In this document: positions 26,412-35,416 of the stretch, piece by piece
Numbering within the stretch: the stretch's first letter is position 1
Layout of the letters: every line of letters begins with the position of its first letter
Assembly (NCBI GenBank): GCA_002338445.1
Contig: DDII01000015.1
Coordinates: 40,656-82,422, forward strand
Direction: 5' to 3'
Origin: Cellvibrionales bacterium UBA1854
GTDB lineage: Bacteria > Pseudomonadota > Gammaproteobacteria > Pseudomonadales > Porticoccaceae
DNA: 41,767 nucleotides
Notes under the pieces: generated by a model
The model's input: the letters and a program-made list of their open reading frames with translations, nothing else
The model's database searches: none
Told to the model about the DNA's origin: nothing
Program-made: the position numbers and the translations under genes

Positions 26412-26867
26412 TTAGGGAATCTCGTTTATATTCCAACTTCCCCAATCCTTTTCAACGCCGTCTCCACCGGGAGCTTGACTCTTTCCGAGGGTAAATACCT
26501 CAATTTCTTTTCCGCGAGTACCTGGATTAGAATACTCATAAGGTTGTTGAAAAGGATCTACGGGCACTTCCTCAAGATAAGGACCATTCCAGCGCCCTCC
26601 CGACGAACCTCCAGGAGCGGTTAAAAGGGCCTCTAATCCGTCACTCTGAGATGGATAACTGTAGTTGTCCAGACGATAAAATTTCAACGCACTCTCGATA
26701 GCACGAATGTCCTGTTTAATACGTACACGTTGAGCTTTCTCGACCTGATTAAATAACCTAGGTCCAATCATAGCAGCCAGTAGACCAATAACTACTACCA
26801 CAACCATCATTTCAATTAGAGTGAAACCTTTCTGCGCATGTTTACTTAACGTTTTTTTTACTCTCAT
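26412..26867 (-). CDS. gspG: Type II secretion major pseudopilin GspG
   Basis: A 151-residue protein with leader MRVKKTLSKHAQK and mature start GFTLIEMMVVVVVIGLLAAM. The family-specific block is ALKFYRLDNYSYPSQSDGLE, followed by WNGPYLEEVPVDPFQQPYEY and the C-terminal GGDGVEKDWGSWN. The aspartates in this last loop are the usual calcium-binding region. GspG subunits form the pseudopilus shaft. The ATG is preceded by a GAGGAG Shine-Dalgarno about eight bases away, stronger than that of its neighbours, as expected for the most abundant subunit. Confidence 0.96.
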   Translation of the reverse strand: MRVKKTLSKHAQKGFTLIEMMVVVVVIGLLAAMIGPRLFNQVEKAQRVRIKQDIRAIESALKFYRLDNYSYPSQSDGLEALLTAPGGSSGGRWNGPYLEEVPVDPFQQPYEYSNPGTRGKEIEVFTLGKSQAPGGDGVEKDWGSWNINEIP

Positions 26868-26895
26868 TTTAAATTCTCCTCATAAAGAGCGAGCA

Positions 26896-28125
26896 CTACA
26901 TCATCGTGTTCATATCCATTATTGGCAACATTACCGCTGCGACCACTGCTAAAATAACTAGACCCATGAAAACAATCAAAACGGGGTTAATCAACTTCAT
27001 AAACACATCTACAGCATTTCTCAGCCTCAAGGAATAGTAATCAGCTACACGCAATAACATTCCGTCTAATTCGCTTGAGGCCTCTCCGCTCCCCACCATA
27101 TGAATAAGAAAACCGCTTTTGTTGAGATGCTCTGCGAGCGCGCTCTGCAAGCTGTTTCCACGGCGCATCGACTCTGTTACGAGTTCCATTTTTGAACGTA
27201 TATATAAGTTATCTACAACCGAAGAGGAGATCTTAAGCGCTGCAAGGGCAGGTACTCCGTTGGACAGTAGCACACCTAAGCTCCGTGACCAATCGGCTAG
27301 ACTCGACATATAGATCCAGCGACCCATGCCGGGCATCATCAGCAATCCCCGATGCCATTGCCGACGTCTAACTTCGTCCCGCATCAATAAATGGAATCCG
27401 AAAAATGCTAAAACCGAGCAAACTAATAAGAAAAAACCGTTTTCTTTAAACAAATTGCTTAATTCCATAATCACTCGGGTGATCAACGGTAATTCCCTTT
27501 TTGAACTAATAAAAATGGTTGTTATTTTGGGGACCACCCACACCATCATTATCGATATCACCGCGACTGCAGTGGCCATCAAGGCGGTCGGGTAAATCAG
27601 CGCCCGTCCTATAGTTTTACGATTTTCCGCACTCCTCTCTATATCATCAGCCAAGCGTTGCAATACCTCATGCAAATGCCCGCTCTCTTCGCCTACACCA
27701 ATTCCAGCAATCACCGCGTCTGAAATTTTATACGGAGAACGTCGTAGCGCCTCTGAGAAACTACGGCCCTCAATTATCTCACTTCGCCAACTTTGAACCA
27801 TGCGACGTTGGGCGTTAGTTTCCGCTTGCTCAATGGTCATTTTCAAAGCGTCCTCTAGCGGGAGACCAGACTGAATTAAAATCGCCTGCTGTCTCAACAA
27901 AAGTGCAAGATCAAAGTTATCAACACTTACTTTTTTTGAAAAACTTAATGCTCGAAGAAACCAGAAGCTTTCTTTTTGCTGGAAAACTTCTATTTCTTTT
28001 ACTGATGACGCCAATAAGTGTTGTTCCTTGAGCAAACGTCTAGCATGGCGCTCTGAGTCTGCTGAGATGACTCCTCTCTGAAGTTTTCCTAAACCATCAT
28101 AAGCTGCGTAATCAAAGGCAGGCAT
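26896..28125 (-). CDS. gspF: Type II secretion inner-membrane platform protein GspF
   Basis: A 409-residue protein with the GspF start MPAFDYAAYDGLGKLQRGVI and two copies of the T2SF domain (about 70-195 and 275-395). Three transmembrane segments are visible (about 172-195, 225-245, 378-400). Motifs include LLLRQQAILIQSGLPLEDAL and GEESGHLHEVLQRLADDIE. The second domain has GSGEASSELDGMLLRVADYY. It is the polytopic core on which pseudopilins assemble. It starts 5 bp after gspE and ends 28 bp before gspG. Confidence 0.95.
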   Translation of the reverse strand: MPAFDYAAYDGLGKLQRGVISADSERHARRLLKEQHLLASSVKEIEVFQQKESFWFLRALSFSKKVSVDNFDLALLLRQQAILIQSGLPLEDALKMTIEQAETNAQRRMVQSWRSEIIEGRSFSEALRRSPYKISDAVIAGIGVGEESGHLHEVLQRLADDIERSAENRKTIGRALIYPTALMATAVAVISIMMVWVVPKITTIFISSKRELPLITRVIMELSNLFKENGFFLLVCSVLAFFGFHLLMRDEVRRRQWHRGLLMMPGMGRWIYMSSLADWSRSLGVLLSNGVPALAALKISSSVVDNLYIRSKMELVTESMRRGNSLQSALAEHLNKSGFLIHMVGSGEASSELDGMLLRVADYYSLRLRNAVDVFMKLINPVLIVFMGLVILAVVAAVMLPIMDMNTMM

Positions 28126-28130
28126 AGAAA

Positions 28131-29591
28131 TTAAACGCTCGTGACTCTGAGGACTTCTTCAATCGTGGTGGCACCATTCAGAACAAGCTCAAATCCGGCC
28201 TCACGCAGACTTGGCACGGTTTGACGCACAGCTTTTTCCAACTCCAACTCGCCAGCTCCATCATGAATGAGTGTTTGTAATTCGGAATCTATTGTAACTA
28301 GTTCAAACAAAGCCTGGCGACCACTATATCCAGTATTGTTGCAACTCTTGCACCCACACGATCGGTATATTTTTGTTTCGACCGAGGTACGTAAAAGTGC
28401 TCGGTTAAATTCGTCTGGTGTCTCCGCCTTTCGACACTCAAGACATAAAATACGGAGTAATCGCTGTGAAAGTATGCCTCTTACTGTTGAAGCCAACAGA
28501 AAACTATCAACGCCCAAATCCTGTAGTCGGGTTATTGCACCAGAAGCGGTATTTGTATGCAATGTAGCGAATACCAAATGGCCGGTCAGACTTGCTTGTG
28601 TTGCAATTTCTGCTGTCTCACCATCTCTAATTTCTCCTATGAGAATTACATCTGGATCTTGACGCAAAATAGCCCTCAAGCCTCTCGCGAAAGTCATTCC
28701 TGCTCTTAGGTTTATTTGAGTCTGACTAACACCAGGTAAGTCATATTCAACTGGATCCTCAACGGTCATAATATTACGTTCATTACGTTCCATTTGCTGC
28801 AGGGCCGCATACAACGAAGTGGTCTTGCCCGAGCCCGTCGGCCCAGTAACCAAAATAATTCCATGTGGCCTCATAATAAGCTCATCTAATTTCTTTTTCA
28901 TTTGTTGAGGCATTCCTAAATCATCAACCTGTAGGTTGCCTGCCTCCTTGTCGAGCACGCGCATAACCACCCTCTCTCCATAACTTGCTGGTATGGTGGA
29001 CACACGTAAATCAATATTTTTACCTCCCAATTTGACACTCATACGACCATCTTGGGGTAATCTTTTTTCCGCTATATCTAATTTGGACATGACTTTGATT
29101 CTAGAAACTAGAAGGGGAATAATCTGAATGGAGGGTTCAAGAACTGTGCGAAGGACACCATCCAAACGAAAACGAACTGAGGCTTTTTTTTCGTATGATT
29201 CAATATGAATATCGGAGGCTTTTTCTCTCAGCGACTCCGCAAAAATTGCGTTTAACAAACGTATTATCGGAGCATCGTTCTCAGCATCAAGCAAATCAGC
29301 AGCCTCTTCTAGCGCTGTTGCTGCGGACTCAATATCTACAAATTCCTTGATATCCTCCATCACTGACAGAGAGGAGTGTGCCCTTCCACTGTACAAGTCA
29401 CTCAGCATCAGATCAAAGTTTTTATCATCCAAATTCTCAACAGATAGTTCGCTACCGTAAGCTCTTTCAACCTCCAAAAGAGCCCAAAGTGGCGCAGTTG
29501 AGCTCACTACTATACGGTCTTTTTGTTCAGTCACCAAAAGCCTGTAGGAGCGGGCGAACTCATAGGGAAGTAAATGTCCTGCGTCCTCCAT
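28131..29591 (-). CDS. gspE: Type II secretion ATPase GspE
   Basis: With the ATG at 29591 (GGAGG five to six bases upstream) the protein has about 486 residues; a start six codons earlier is possible but poorer. Walker A is GPTGSGKTTSL (250-260). The Asp box and Walker B region includes IMTVEDPVEYDL and RQDPDVILIGEIRD, and the His box is TGHLVFATLHTN. A four-cysteine zinc-binding motif near residues 385-425 has the form C-x2-C ... C-x-C-x2-C. GspE powers pseudopilus extension on the cytoplasmic face through GspL. It is the first gene of the operon, 60 bp downstream of the DUF1820 gene; no clear promoter box was found in that gap. Confidence 0.96.
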   Translation of the reverse strand: MEDAGHLLPYEFARSYRLLVTEQKDRIVVSSTAPLWALLEVERAYGSELSVENLDDKNFDLMLSDLYSGRAHSSLSVMEDIKEFVDIESAATALEEAADLLDAENDAPIIRLLNAIFAESLREKASDIHIESYEKKASVRFRLDGVLRTVLEPSIQIIPLLVSRIKVMSKLDIAEKRLPQDGRMSVKLGGKNIDLRVSTIPASYGERVVMRVLDKEAGNLQVDDLGMPQQMKKKLDELIMRPHGIILVTGPTGSGKTTSLYAALQQMERNERNIMTVEDPVEYDLPGVSQTQINLRAGMTFARGLRAILRQDPDVILIGEIRDGETAEIATQASLTGHLVFATLHTNTASGAITRLQDLGVDSFLLASTVRGILSQRLLRILCLECRKAETPDEFNRALLRTSVETKIYRSCGCKSCNNTGYSGRQALFELVTIDSELQTLIHDGAGELELEKAVRQTVPSLREAGFELVLNGATTIEEVLRVTSV

Positions 29592-29651
29592 TTCGTTTCC
29601 TCCCTGCATGGAGATTCTGAAAAATATGCTTAATCAACGAACTAAAGGAAC

Positions 29652-29996
29652 CTAGTCCTTTTTTGGCTTAGCGGCTGCCATAGCCTGATACGGGAATGGG
29701 CTGATATTGGTGCCCCCGGCTTCTATTATTTTAGAGGCACCTTCCTTTTCTACTTCGTCAATTCTGACTACGGACTGCATAGGAATAAAGCTTCTCTTGA
29801 TGCCACTAAACTCAGTTTTTAATTTTTCTTCCGCGGGATCGACAATAACATGTGTGCGCTCGCCAAATACGAATTCTTCAACCTCCAAGAATCCCCAGAG
29901 ATCACTTTGAAAAACATGCCTGGCATATATTTCATATACTTCACGCTGATTATAAAAAGTTATTCTATATATGGCGTCAACAGGAGTTTCAGACAC
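29652..29996 (-). CDS. DUF1820 family protein
   Basis: A 114-residue soluble protein. It begins (GTG start) MSETPVDAIYRITFYNQREV and continues YEIYARHVFQSDLWGFLEVE, then RSFIPMQSVVRIDEVEKEGA, a pattern I recall for DUF1820, a small family of unknown function in gammaproteobacteria. There is no signal peptide or membrane segment. A GAGAG element precedes the GTG. It is divergent from miaB and lies on the same strand 60 bp before gspE, so it might lead the secretion operon, but no functional link is known. Confidence 0.8.
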   Translation of the reverse strand: MSETPVDAIYRITFYNQREVYEIYARHVFQSDLWGFLEVEEFVFGERTHVIVDPAEEKLKTEFSGIKRSFIPMQSVVRIDEVEKEGASKIIEAGGTNISPFPYQAMAAAKPKKD

Positions 29997-30061
29997 GATG
30001 TCTCTCTAAATCAAGAAAACAAAAATTATATCACAGTAAAAAGTTGAAACATCTCTTTATG

Positions 30062-30089
30062 TTGTCAATTTTTAGTCGAAAGATATAAT
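30062..30089 (+). promoter_or_regulatory. Putative sigma-70-type promoter of miaB
   Basis: TTGTCA (30062-30067), a 16-bp spacer and a perfect TATAAT (30084-30089). Transcription would start near 30096, only about 13 nt before the miaB ATG at 30109, leaving little room for a Shine-Dalgarno; initiation at the ATG at 30127 would give a more usual leader. Confidence 0.55.
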
Positions 30090-30108
30090 AAAGCGCCGAT
30101 TAAATTTA

Positions 30109-31464
30109 ATGGTACCTTTTCGCGATATGAAAGAATCTCAAAAAAAGCTGCACATAATCACTCATGGTTGTCAGATGAATGAATATGATTCAGAGCGAAT
30201 GCGTGATCTTCTCGAAAAGAGTAACGATATGTTGAGCACGGATGATCCCCTCGATGCAGATGTATTACTTATCAACACATGTTCGATTCGCGAGAAGGCG
30301 CAAGAAAAAATGTTCCATCAATTGGGACGATGGAAACGACTAAAAAAGCAAAAACCAGAACTAATTATAGGTGTCGGAGGTTGTGTTGCTAGTCAAGAGG
30401 GTGAGGCGATTGTAAAACGGGCGCCTTATGTCGATCTCATTTTTGGACCTCAAACATTGCACCGACTTCCCGAGCTAATAAGCAAGCATGAGGTGAAGAA
30501 GTCAGCGATTGTCGACGTCAGCTTCCCAGAAATCGAAAAATTTGATCGATTGCCTGCGAGAGAAGCTAATGGTGTTTCAGCATTCGTTTCTATAATGGAG
30601 GGCTGCTCTAAATACTGTTCTTTTTGCGTTGTACCCTACACTAGAGGGGAAGAGGTTAATCGACCGGTACCAGACATACTCCAAGAAGTCATTGAACTAG
30701 CAGAGCAGGGGGTACGAGAAGTTAATCTACTTGGCCAAAATGTTAATGCTTATCGCGGAAAATTACCGAATGGTTCTATTTGCGACCTAGCTTCACTAAT
30801 ATTGCTTGTTGCGGATATTGAGGGAGTCGATCGCATAAGGTATACCACATCACATCCCATCGAATTCAATGACGCATTGATAGAAGTTTACTCTGCGGTT
30901 CCAAAACTCGTAAGCCACTTACATCTCCCGGTGCAAAGCGGGTCAGACAAAATTCTTATGGCAATGAAACGAGGACACACCGCTCTCGAGTACAAATCAA
31001 AAATTCGTGCAATCCGAAAGCTTCGTCCTAATATTAGTATTTCCTCTGACTTTATTGTCGGGTTTCCGGGAGAAACGGATAATGATTTTGAGGATACGAT
31101 GAAACTTATTGAGGATATAGGGTTTGATTCTTCGTTCAGCTTTGCATACAGCCCTCGTGCTGGAACCCCTGCGGCTAACCTTCCAAATCAAGTGCCGGAA
31201 AAAATCAAAAGCAACAGACTCTCCATACTTCAGTCAAGCATACAAAAAAATGTAGCCAAAATTAGTCACAGCATGATTGGAGCCCATGAAAAAATTCTCG
31301 TAATGGGTGTCTCTAAAAAAAATTCAAAACAGCTTCAAGGGCGGACAGAAAACAATCGCGTTCTCAATTTTTCATCCAATGACCTATCTTTGATTGGTCA
31401 GTTTGTTGAGATAAAAGTAACTGAAGCTTTACCCAATTCACTAAGGGGAACACTTGTAGACTGA
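30109..31464 (+). CDS. miaB: tRNA-2-methylthio-N6-dimethylallyladenosine synthase MiaB
   Basis: A 451-residue methylthiotransferase. The N-terminal UPF0004 domain has the three cluster-binding cysteines in ITHGCQMNEYDSERM, LINTCSIREKAQEK and GVGGCVASQEG. The radical-SAM motif is C166-x3-C170-x2-C173 (GCSKYCSFCVVPYTRG), and a C-terminal TRAM domain ends near ALPNSLRGTL. MiaB adds a methylthio group to i6A37 of tRNAs reading UNN codons. E. coli MiaB begins close to the KKLHI segment here, so the start could be either the ATG at 30109 or that at 30127. Downstream ybeZ-ybeY-ybeX-lnt is the usual gammaproteobacterial order. Confidence 0.97.
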   Translation: MVPFRDMKESQKKLHIITHGCQMNEYDSERMRDLLEKSNDMLSTDDPLDADVLLINTCSIREKAQEKMFHQLGRWKRLKKQKPELIIGVGGCVASQEGEAIVKRAPYVDLIFGPQTLHRLPELISKHEVKKSAIVDVSFPEIEKFDRLPAREANGVSAFVSIMEGCSKYCSFCVVPYTRGEEVNRPVPDILQEVIELAEQGVREVNLLGQNVNAYRGKLPNGSICDLASLILLVADIEGVDRIRYTTSHPIEFNDALIEVYSAVPKLVSHLHLPVQSGSDKILMAMKRGHTALEYKSKIRAIRKLRPNISISSDFIVGFPGETDNDFEDTMKLIEDIGFDSSFSFAYSPRAGTPAANLPNQVPEKIKSNRLSILQSSIQKNVAKISHSMIGAHEKILVMGVSKKNSKQLQGRTENNRVLNFSSNDLSLIGQFVEIKVTEALPNSLRGTLVD

Positions 31465-31574
31465 AAGCTTACATGTAAAGAATTATTTGTATTGTGAGTA
31501 AAAAGGTTTACCACACTATTTACATCGCGTTATGCTAGCTTAAATTTTTTGTAATGGAGGCTTAAGCAGTACTT

Positions 31575-32576
31575 TTGGAACACCTTTCACATCAGCCCGC
31601 CGCTAGTGCCACACTTGAGCCTTCAAACTCCATTCGTTTAGCTGCTCTTTGCGGTCAACTCGATGAGAATATTCGTCTCATTGAGACACGTTTGAATGTG
31701 CACATTCGCTTCCGTGAAACTATGATTTTGGTTTTTGGAAAAACTGGACCCTCTTGGCTCGCCACCAAAGTCCTCTGTCAACTTTACAAGCAAACTGAAT
31801 ATTCAAGCGATATTTCACTAAATGATGTGCATTTGCAATTACATCAATATGCTCTGGAGCAATCAATGAATGATCCCGTAAACCCAATTATTAAGAAATC
31901 TAACGTTGACTCTTTTTCGGTAGTGCGCACAAAAAAAGGAAATGTTAAGCCGCGGGGGCTTAATCAGCAAAAATATGTCCGTTCTATGCAAACGTATGAT
32001 GTAAATTTTGGGATTGGTCCGGCAGGTACCGGTAAAACTTTCCTTGCGGTCGCCTGCGCTGTCGAGGCCATACTCAGAAAAGATGTTGAAAAGCTCGTTC
32101 TGGTGAGGCCCGCGGTGGAGGCTGGTGAACGGCTCGGCTTTTTACCCGGGGACCTGGCACAAAAAGTAGATCCATATCTTCGTCCGCTATACGATGCTCT
32201 CCATGAAATGATGGGATTCGACACAGTCACGAAATTACAAGAACGAAATATAATCGAAATCGCTCCGCTCGCTTACATGCGGGGTCGAACACTCAATAAC
32301 GCCTTTATAATCCTTGATGAGAGTCAAAACACAACTCGAGAACAAATGAAAATGTTTCTTACCCGGATTGGCTTTGGCTCCACCGCAGTAATCACCGGTG
32401 ACATGACACAAATTGATTTACCTCGAGGTGTGCCCTCCGGCTTAATACATGCCTGCGAGGTCTTGAAAGATGTCAAAGATATAAGTTTCACACACTTTTT
32501 TGGTTTCGATGTCGTGAGACACCCTTTAGTTCAATCTATAATCAGCGCTTATGAAAAACATGAGAAAGCAGAGTAG
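31575..32576 (+). CDS. ybeZ: PhoH-like ATPase YbeZ
   Basis: A 333-residue PhoH-family protein. The N-terminal region has LEPSNSIRLAALCGQLDENI, and the P-loop is GPAGTGKT (about 148-155). Further motifs are LVRPAVEAGERLGFLPGDL, the Walker B region FIILDESQNTTREQMKMFLT, then GDMTQIDLPRGVPSGL. It is an RNA-associated ATPase thought to work with the rRNA maturation endoribonuclease YbeY encoded next. The start is a TTG; an in-frame TAA lies four codons before it, so no ATG start upstream is possible. A GGAGG sits 14 bases away, longer than ideal. A weak promoter (TTTACA-16-TAAATT from 31519) may lie just upstream. Confidence 0.94.
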   Translation: MEHLSHQPAASATLEPSNSIRLAALCGQLDENIRLIETRLNVHIRFRETMILVFGKTGPSWLATKVLCQLYKQTEYSSDISLNDVHLQLHQYALEQSMNDPVNPIIKKSNVDSFSVVRTKKGNVKPRGLNQQKYVRSMQTYDVNFGIGPAGTGKTFLAVACAVEAILRKDVEKLVLVRPAVEAGERLGFLPGDLAQKVDPYLRPLYDALHEMMGFDTVTKLQERNIIEIAPLAYMRGRTLNNAFIILDESQNTTREQMKMFLTRIGFGSTAVITGDMTQIDLPRGVPSGLIHACEVLKDVKDISFTHFFGFDVVRHPLVQSIISAYEKHEKAE

Positions 32577-32592
32577 TTAGGAGCCTATTTCA

Positions 32593-33063
32593 ATGTATCT
32601 TCATGTTCTAAGGGACTCCAGCGATAGGCAAAACCCCAGTGACAAAGAGCTAACATATTGGGCGATAACTACCATTTCATTTTTGGAAATTCCAAATACT
32701 GAACAAGAATTTACAATTCGAATAGTTGACAAAGCAGAAAGTGCACGAATAAACAAGTTGTTCAGAGGTAAAAATTCTGCAACCAACGTGTTAGCATTTC
32801 CGTTCTGTGGTACAACTCCACATCCCGTGGGAATATTGGGTGACCTACTGATGTGCGCTCCAAAAATTAGAGAGGAAGCCAAAGTTCAAGGAAAAGAAAT
32901 TACTGCACATTGGGCACATATATTAGTGCACGGATTACTCCATTTGCTCGGCTTTGACCACAAAACTGATTCGGAAGCCAAAGATATGGAGGCTTTAGAA
33001 ACAACAATAATGCTTAAGCTAGAATTCCCACCGCCTTATGAGCTTATAGGTGATAGTGTTTAA
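32593..33063 (+). CDS. ybeY: Endoribonuclease YbeY (rRNA maturation factor)
   Basis: A 156-residue zinc metallohydrolase with the family motif HILVHGLLHLLGFDH; the zinc-binding histidines are H113, H117 and H123. Earlier conserved parts are IRIVDKAESARINKLFRGK and TNVLAFPF, followed by GILGDLLMC. YbeY takes part in 16S rRNA 3'-end processing and ribosome quality control. A GGAG lies nine bases before the ATG. It starts 16 bp after ybeZ and ends 2 bp before ybeX, so the three are one transcription unit. Confidence 0.96.
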   Translation: MYLHVLRDSSDRQNPSDKELTYWAITTISFLEIPNTEQEFTIRIVDKAESARINKLFRGKNSATNVLAFPFCGTTPHPVGILGDLLMCAPKIREEAKVQGKEITAHWAHILVHGLLHLLGFDHKTDSEAKDMEALETTIMLKLEFPPPYELIGDSV

Positions 33064-33065
33064 TT

Positions 33066-33917
33066 ATGAATGGTGAATTTCAAGAAAAAAATTCTTTTGG
33101 TCTCATCAAGTTAAAACGTTGGATAAAATCTTTCTTCCCGGGACCGACAAGCAGTAATGAAGTAGCAGAGATGTTGCGTAGCGCGCAGAGTGAGTCGGTA
33201 ATTGATACTGGCGTCCTCAAAATGATGGAGGGTGCACTAAAAGTCTCACATCTGCAGGCCAGAGAAATCATGATTCCGCGCTCACAGGTGGTAAGCTTGG
33301 ATCATGATTTAAGTCTGAATGCGATTCTTGGCATCGTAATTGATTCTCAACATTCACGGTTCCCAGTATTTGGCGAGTCGTCCGATGATGTATCTGGGAT
33401 ACTACTTGCAAAAGAACTTCTACCACTGTTGCTTCGGGGAAAGAAAACCTTTCAACTGAGTAAATTTTTGAGACCAGCGACAATAATTCCCGAAAGTAAA
33501 CGTCTAGACGTCCTTCTTAAAGAATTTCGCGAACACCGCTATCACATGGCTATCGTCGTGGACGAGTACGGAGGCGTTTCTGGGCTCCTCACCATAGAGG
33601 ATGTGTTAGAGGAGATCGTGGGAGAAATCGAGGATGAAACTGATGAGCAAGAAAGTGCTCCCATACAATTGATGAGCGCTAATTTATTTTCGGTCTCTGC
33701 GATCACTGAGATAGAGGTGTTTAATGAATTTTTTGATGTGGGACTGGCCGATGATGAATATGATACGGTTGGAGGATTAGTTCTACAGGGTTTCGGTCGA
33801 TTGCCAGAAATTAATGAAGAAATAACAATAAGCGGGTTTGATTTTAAAGTCACAAACGCTGATCGCCGTAAAATTATTTCATTATCGGTACGTCAGCATC
33901 CGACAAATGGTGACTAA
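33066..33917 (+). CDS. ybeX: CorC/YbeX-type CBS-domain protein
   Basis: A 283-residue HlyC/CorC-family protein without the N-terminal membrane domain (as usual for the short YbeX form). It has a CBS pair (about 65-190) with VSHLQAREIMIPRSQVVSLD, SQHSRFPVFGE and the end block YHMAIVVDEYGGVSGLLTIE. A C-terminal transporter-associated domain follows (DVGLADDEYDTVGGLVLQGF). E. coli YbeX/CorC has been linked to magnesium/cobalt efflux and to ribosome metabolism; the cotranscription with ybeZ-ybeY favours the latter as context. The last 11 bp overlap the preferred lnt start. Confidence 0.94.
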   Translation: MNGEFQEKNSFGLIKLKRWIKSFFPGPTSSNEVAEMLRSAQSESVIDTGVLKMMEGALKVSHLQAREIMIPRSQVVSLDHDLSLNAILGIVIDSQHSRFPVFGESSDDVSGILLAKELLPLLLRGKKTFQLSKFLRPATIIPESKRLDVLLKEFREHRYHMAIVVDEYGGVSGLLTIEDVLEEIVGEIEDETDEQESAPIQLMSANLFSVSAITEIEVFNEFFDVGLADDEYDTVGGLVLQGFGRLPEINEEITISGFDFKVTNADRRKIISLSVRQHPTNGD

Positions 33918-35406
33918 TCCGACGTTCAAAAAACATTTATCACTAATGGTATCAGGGTGCCTGGTCCCCCTCGGGTTTGCGCCTTTTAACACATGGATTG
34001 TTACTCTGCTTTGCCTCACTTTTTTATATCAACAAATTACAACTCACAAGTCTGAAAATATTTTATCTCTTGTAATCGCCTTCAACTTAGGGACTTTTCT
34101 TACTGGAACAAGTTGGATTTTCGTCAGCATAAATAAATACGGTTTTGTGCCGGCACCGTTTGCACTTCTTGCTACGTTTCTTTTTTGTCTTTTATTGACC
34201 TGTTTAAACTCCATCCCATTCGCAATCTGGGGACAGATTTCCAAAAACTCGAGGGTCCGTATGCTTGTTTTTCCCTCACTTTGGGTCTTAGGTGAATGGT
34301 TACGAAGTTGGTTTTTAACTGGCTTTCCGTGGTTGCTTATTGGATATAGCCAGTCATCTAATTGGCTTAGCGGCTGGGCTAAAATCGGGGGCATTTTTTG
34401 GGTGAGTTTTATCTCAGCTTTAATTGCGGGTTGCATATGGGAGATTTACCGAGCTCGTCTAAAACCAAAGGTAGTAATTCTAATTTCTACACTAATTTTA
34501 TCCTTGGCAGTCACGGGATTAAATTTATCACAAGTAAATTGGACGAAACAATTTAAAGACATTCTTTCAGTTGCTTTAATACAGCCAAATATCGATCAGC
34601 TTCAAAAATGGTCGCTCGACAGCCAAAGTAGGATCCTTGACCAACTCTCCAAGCAATCCTCAAAATATTGGGATCACAACCTATTAATCTGGCCAGAAGC
34701 AGCAATACCAATTATTCCACAGAATACGCCCTTATTTTTGAGCAAAATAGATCGTCTGGCAAAAGAAAACACCACTGTGTTGATAACTGGAATCCCGACC
34801 TATGATCCAACTACGTCGAGCTATTATAATTCGGCGCTCTCGCTCGGGGAAACAACAGGTCAATACAATAAAACAAAGTTGGTGCCATTTGGCGAGTATG
34901 TTCCATTGGAACCCCTTCTACGGGGCCTCATCAGGTTTTTCGATCTTCCGATGTCTAATTTTTCCCCTGGTAAAAAAGATCAGGATCCTCTGATTGCTCA
35001 TGGGCATAAAATTGCATCTGCCATTTGTTATGAAGTAGTGTATCCAGACCTCGTTGCAAAGAACTCAATAGGGGCAAGTATAATTCTAACCATGAGTAAT
35101 GATTCATGGTTTGGAAATTCATTAGCACTTCCTCAACACCTGCAAATGGCACAGATGCGAGCCATAGAGTTGTCAAAACCAATACTTCGTGCTACAAACA
35201 ACGGATTAACTGCAATAATTGATCACAAGGGGCGAATTACGCATCGACTCGACCCCTTCACTTCAACGGAACTCTCCGGAATTATTCAGCCCATGACCGG
35301 TCAAACTCCATTTTCAAAATTCGGCTCAATGCCGTGTATCGCATTCTGCTTAATAGTGGTAGTGTTCTTTACATGCTTAAAATTACGAAAAAAATTTTTA
35401 AGGTGA
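33907..35406 (+). CDS. lnt: Apolipoprotein N-acyltransferase Lnt
   Basis: With the ATG at 33907 the protein has 499 residues (E. coli 512). An N-terminal block of about six transmembrane helices includes GFAPFNTWIVTLLCLTFLYQ and GEWLRSWFLTGFPWLLIGYS. A periplasmic nitrilase domain follows with the catalytic triad E264 (LIWPEAAIP), K324 (NKTKLVPFGEYVP) and C374 (SAICYEVVYPDL), and a final membrane helix. Lnt adds the third acyl chain to outer-membrane lipoproteins in the inner membrane. The longer frame from 33838 would overlap ybeX by 80 bp and begins with hydrophilic, non-conserved sequence, so I rejected it. Confidence 0.96.
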   Translation: MVTNPTFKKHLSLMVSGCLVPLGFAPFNTWIVTLLCLTFLYQQITTHKSENILSLVIAFNLGTFLTGTSWIFVSINKYGFVPAPFALLATFLFCLLLTCLNSIPFAIWGQISKNSRVRMLVFPSLWVLGEWLRSWFLTGFPWLLIGYSQSSNWLSGWAKIGGIFWVSFISALIAGCIWEIYRARLKPKVVILISTLILSLAVTGLNLSQVNWTKQFKDILSVALIQPNIDQLQKWSLDSQSRILDQLSKQSSKYWDHNLLIWPEAAIPIIPQNTPLFLSKIDRLAKENTTVLITGIPTYDPTTSSYYNSALSLGETTGQYNKTKLVPFGEYVPLEPLLRGLIRFFDLPMSNFSPGKKDQDPLIAHGHKIASAICYEVVYPDLVAKNSIGASIILTMSNDSWFGNSLALPQHLQMAQMRAIELSKPILRATNNGLTAIIDHKGRITHRLDPFTSTELSGIIQPMTGQTPFSKFGSMPCIAFCLIVVVFFTCLKLRKKFLR

Positions 35407-35416
35407 ACTTAGTAAA

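Noticed and set aside
31465..31480. Near-palindrome CTTACATGTAAAG after miaB as a terminator
   Set aside because: The stem is short and AT-rich and no run of T follows; I would not call a rho-independent terminator.
33838..33906. Longer lnt N-terminus starting at 33838
   Set aside because: It would overlap ybeX by 80 bp and adds 23 residues not seen in Lnt; the ATG at 33907 overlaps ybeX by only 11 bp and starts near the family's first helix.
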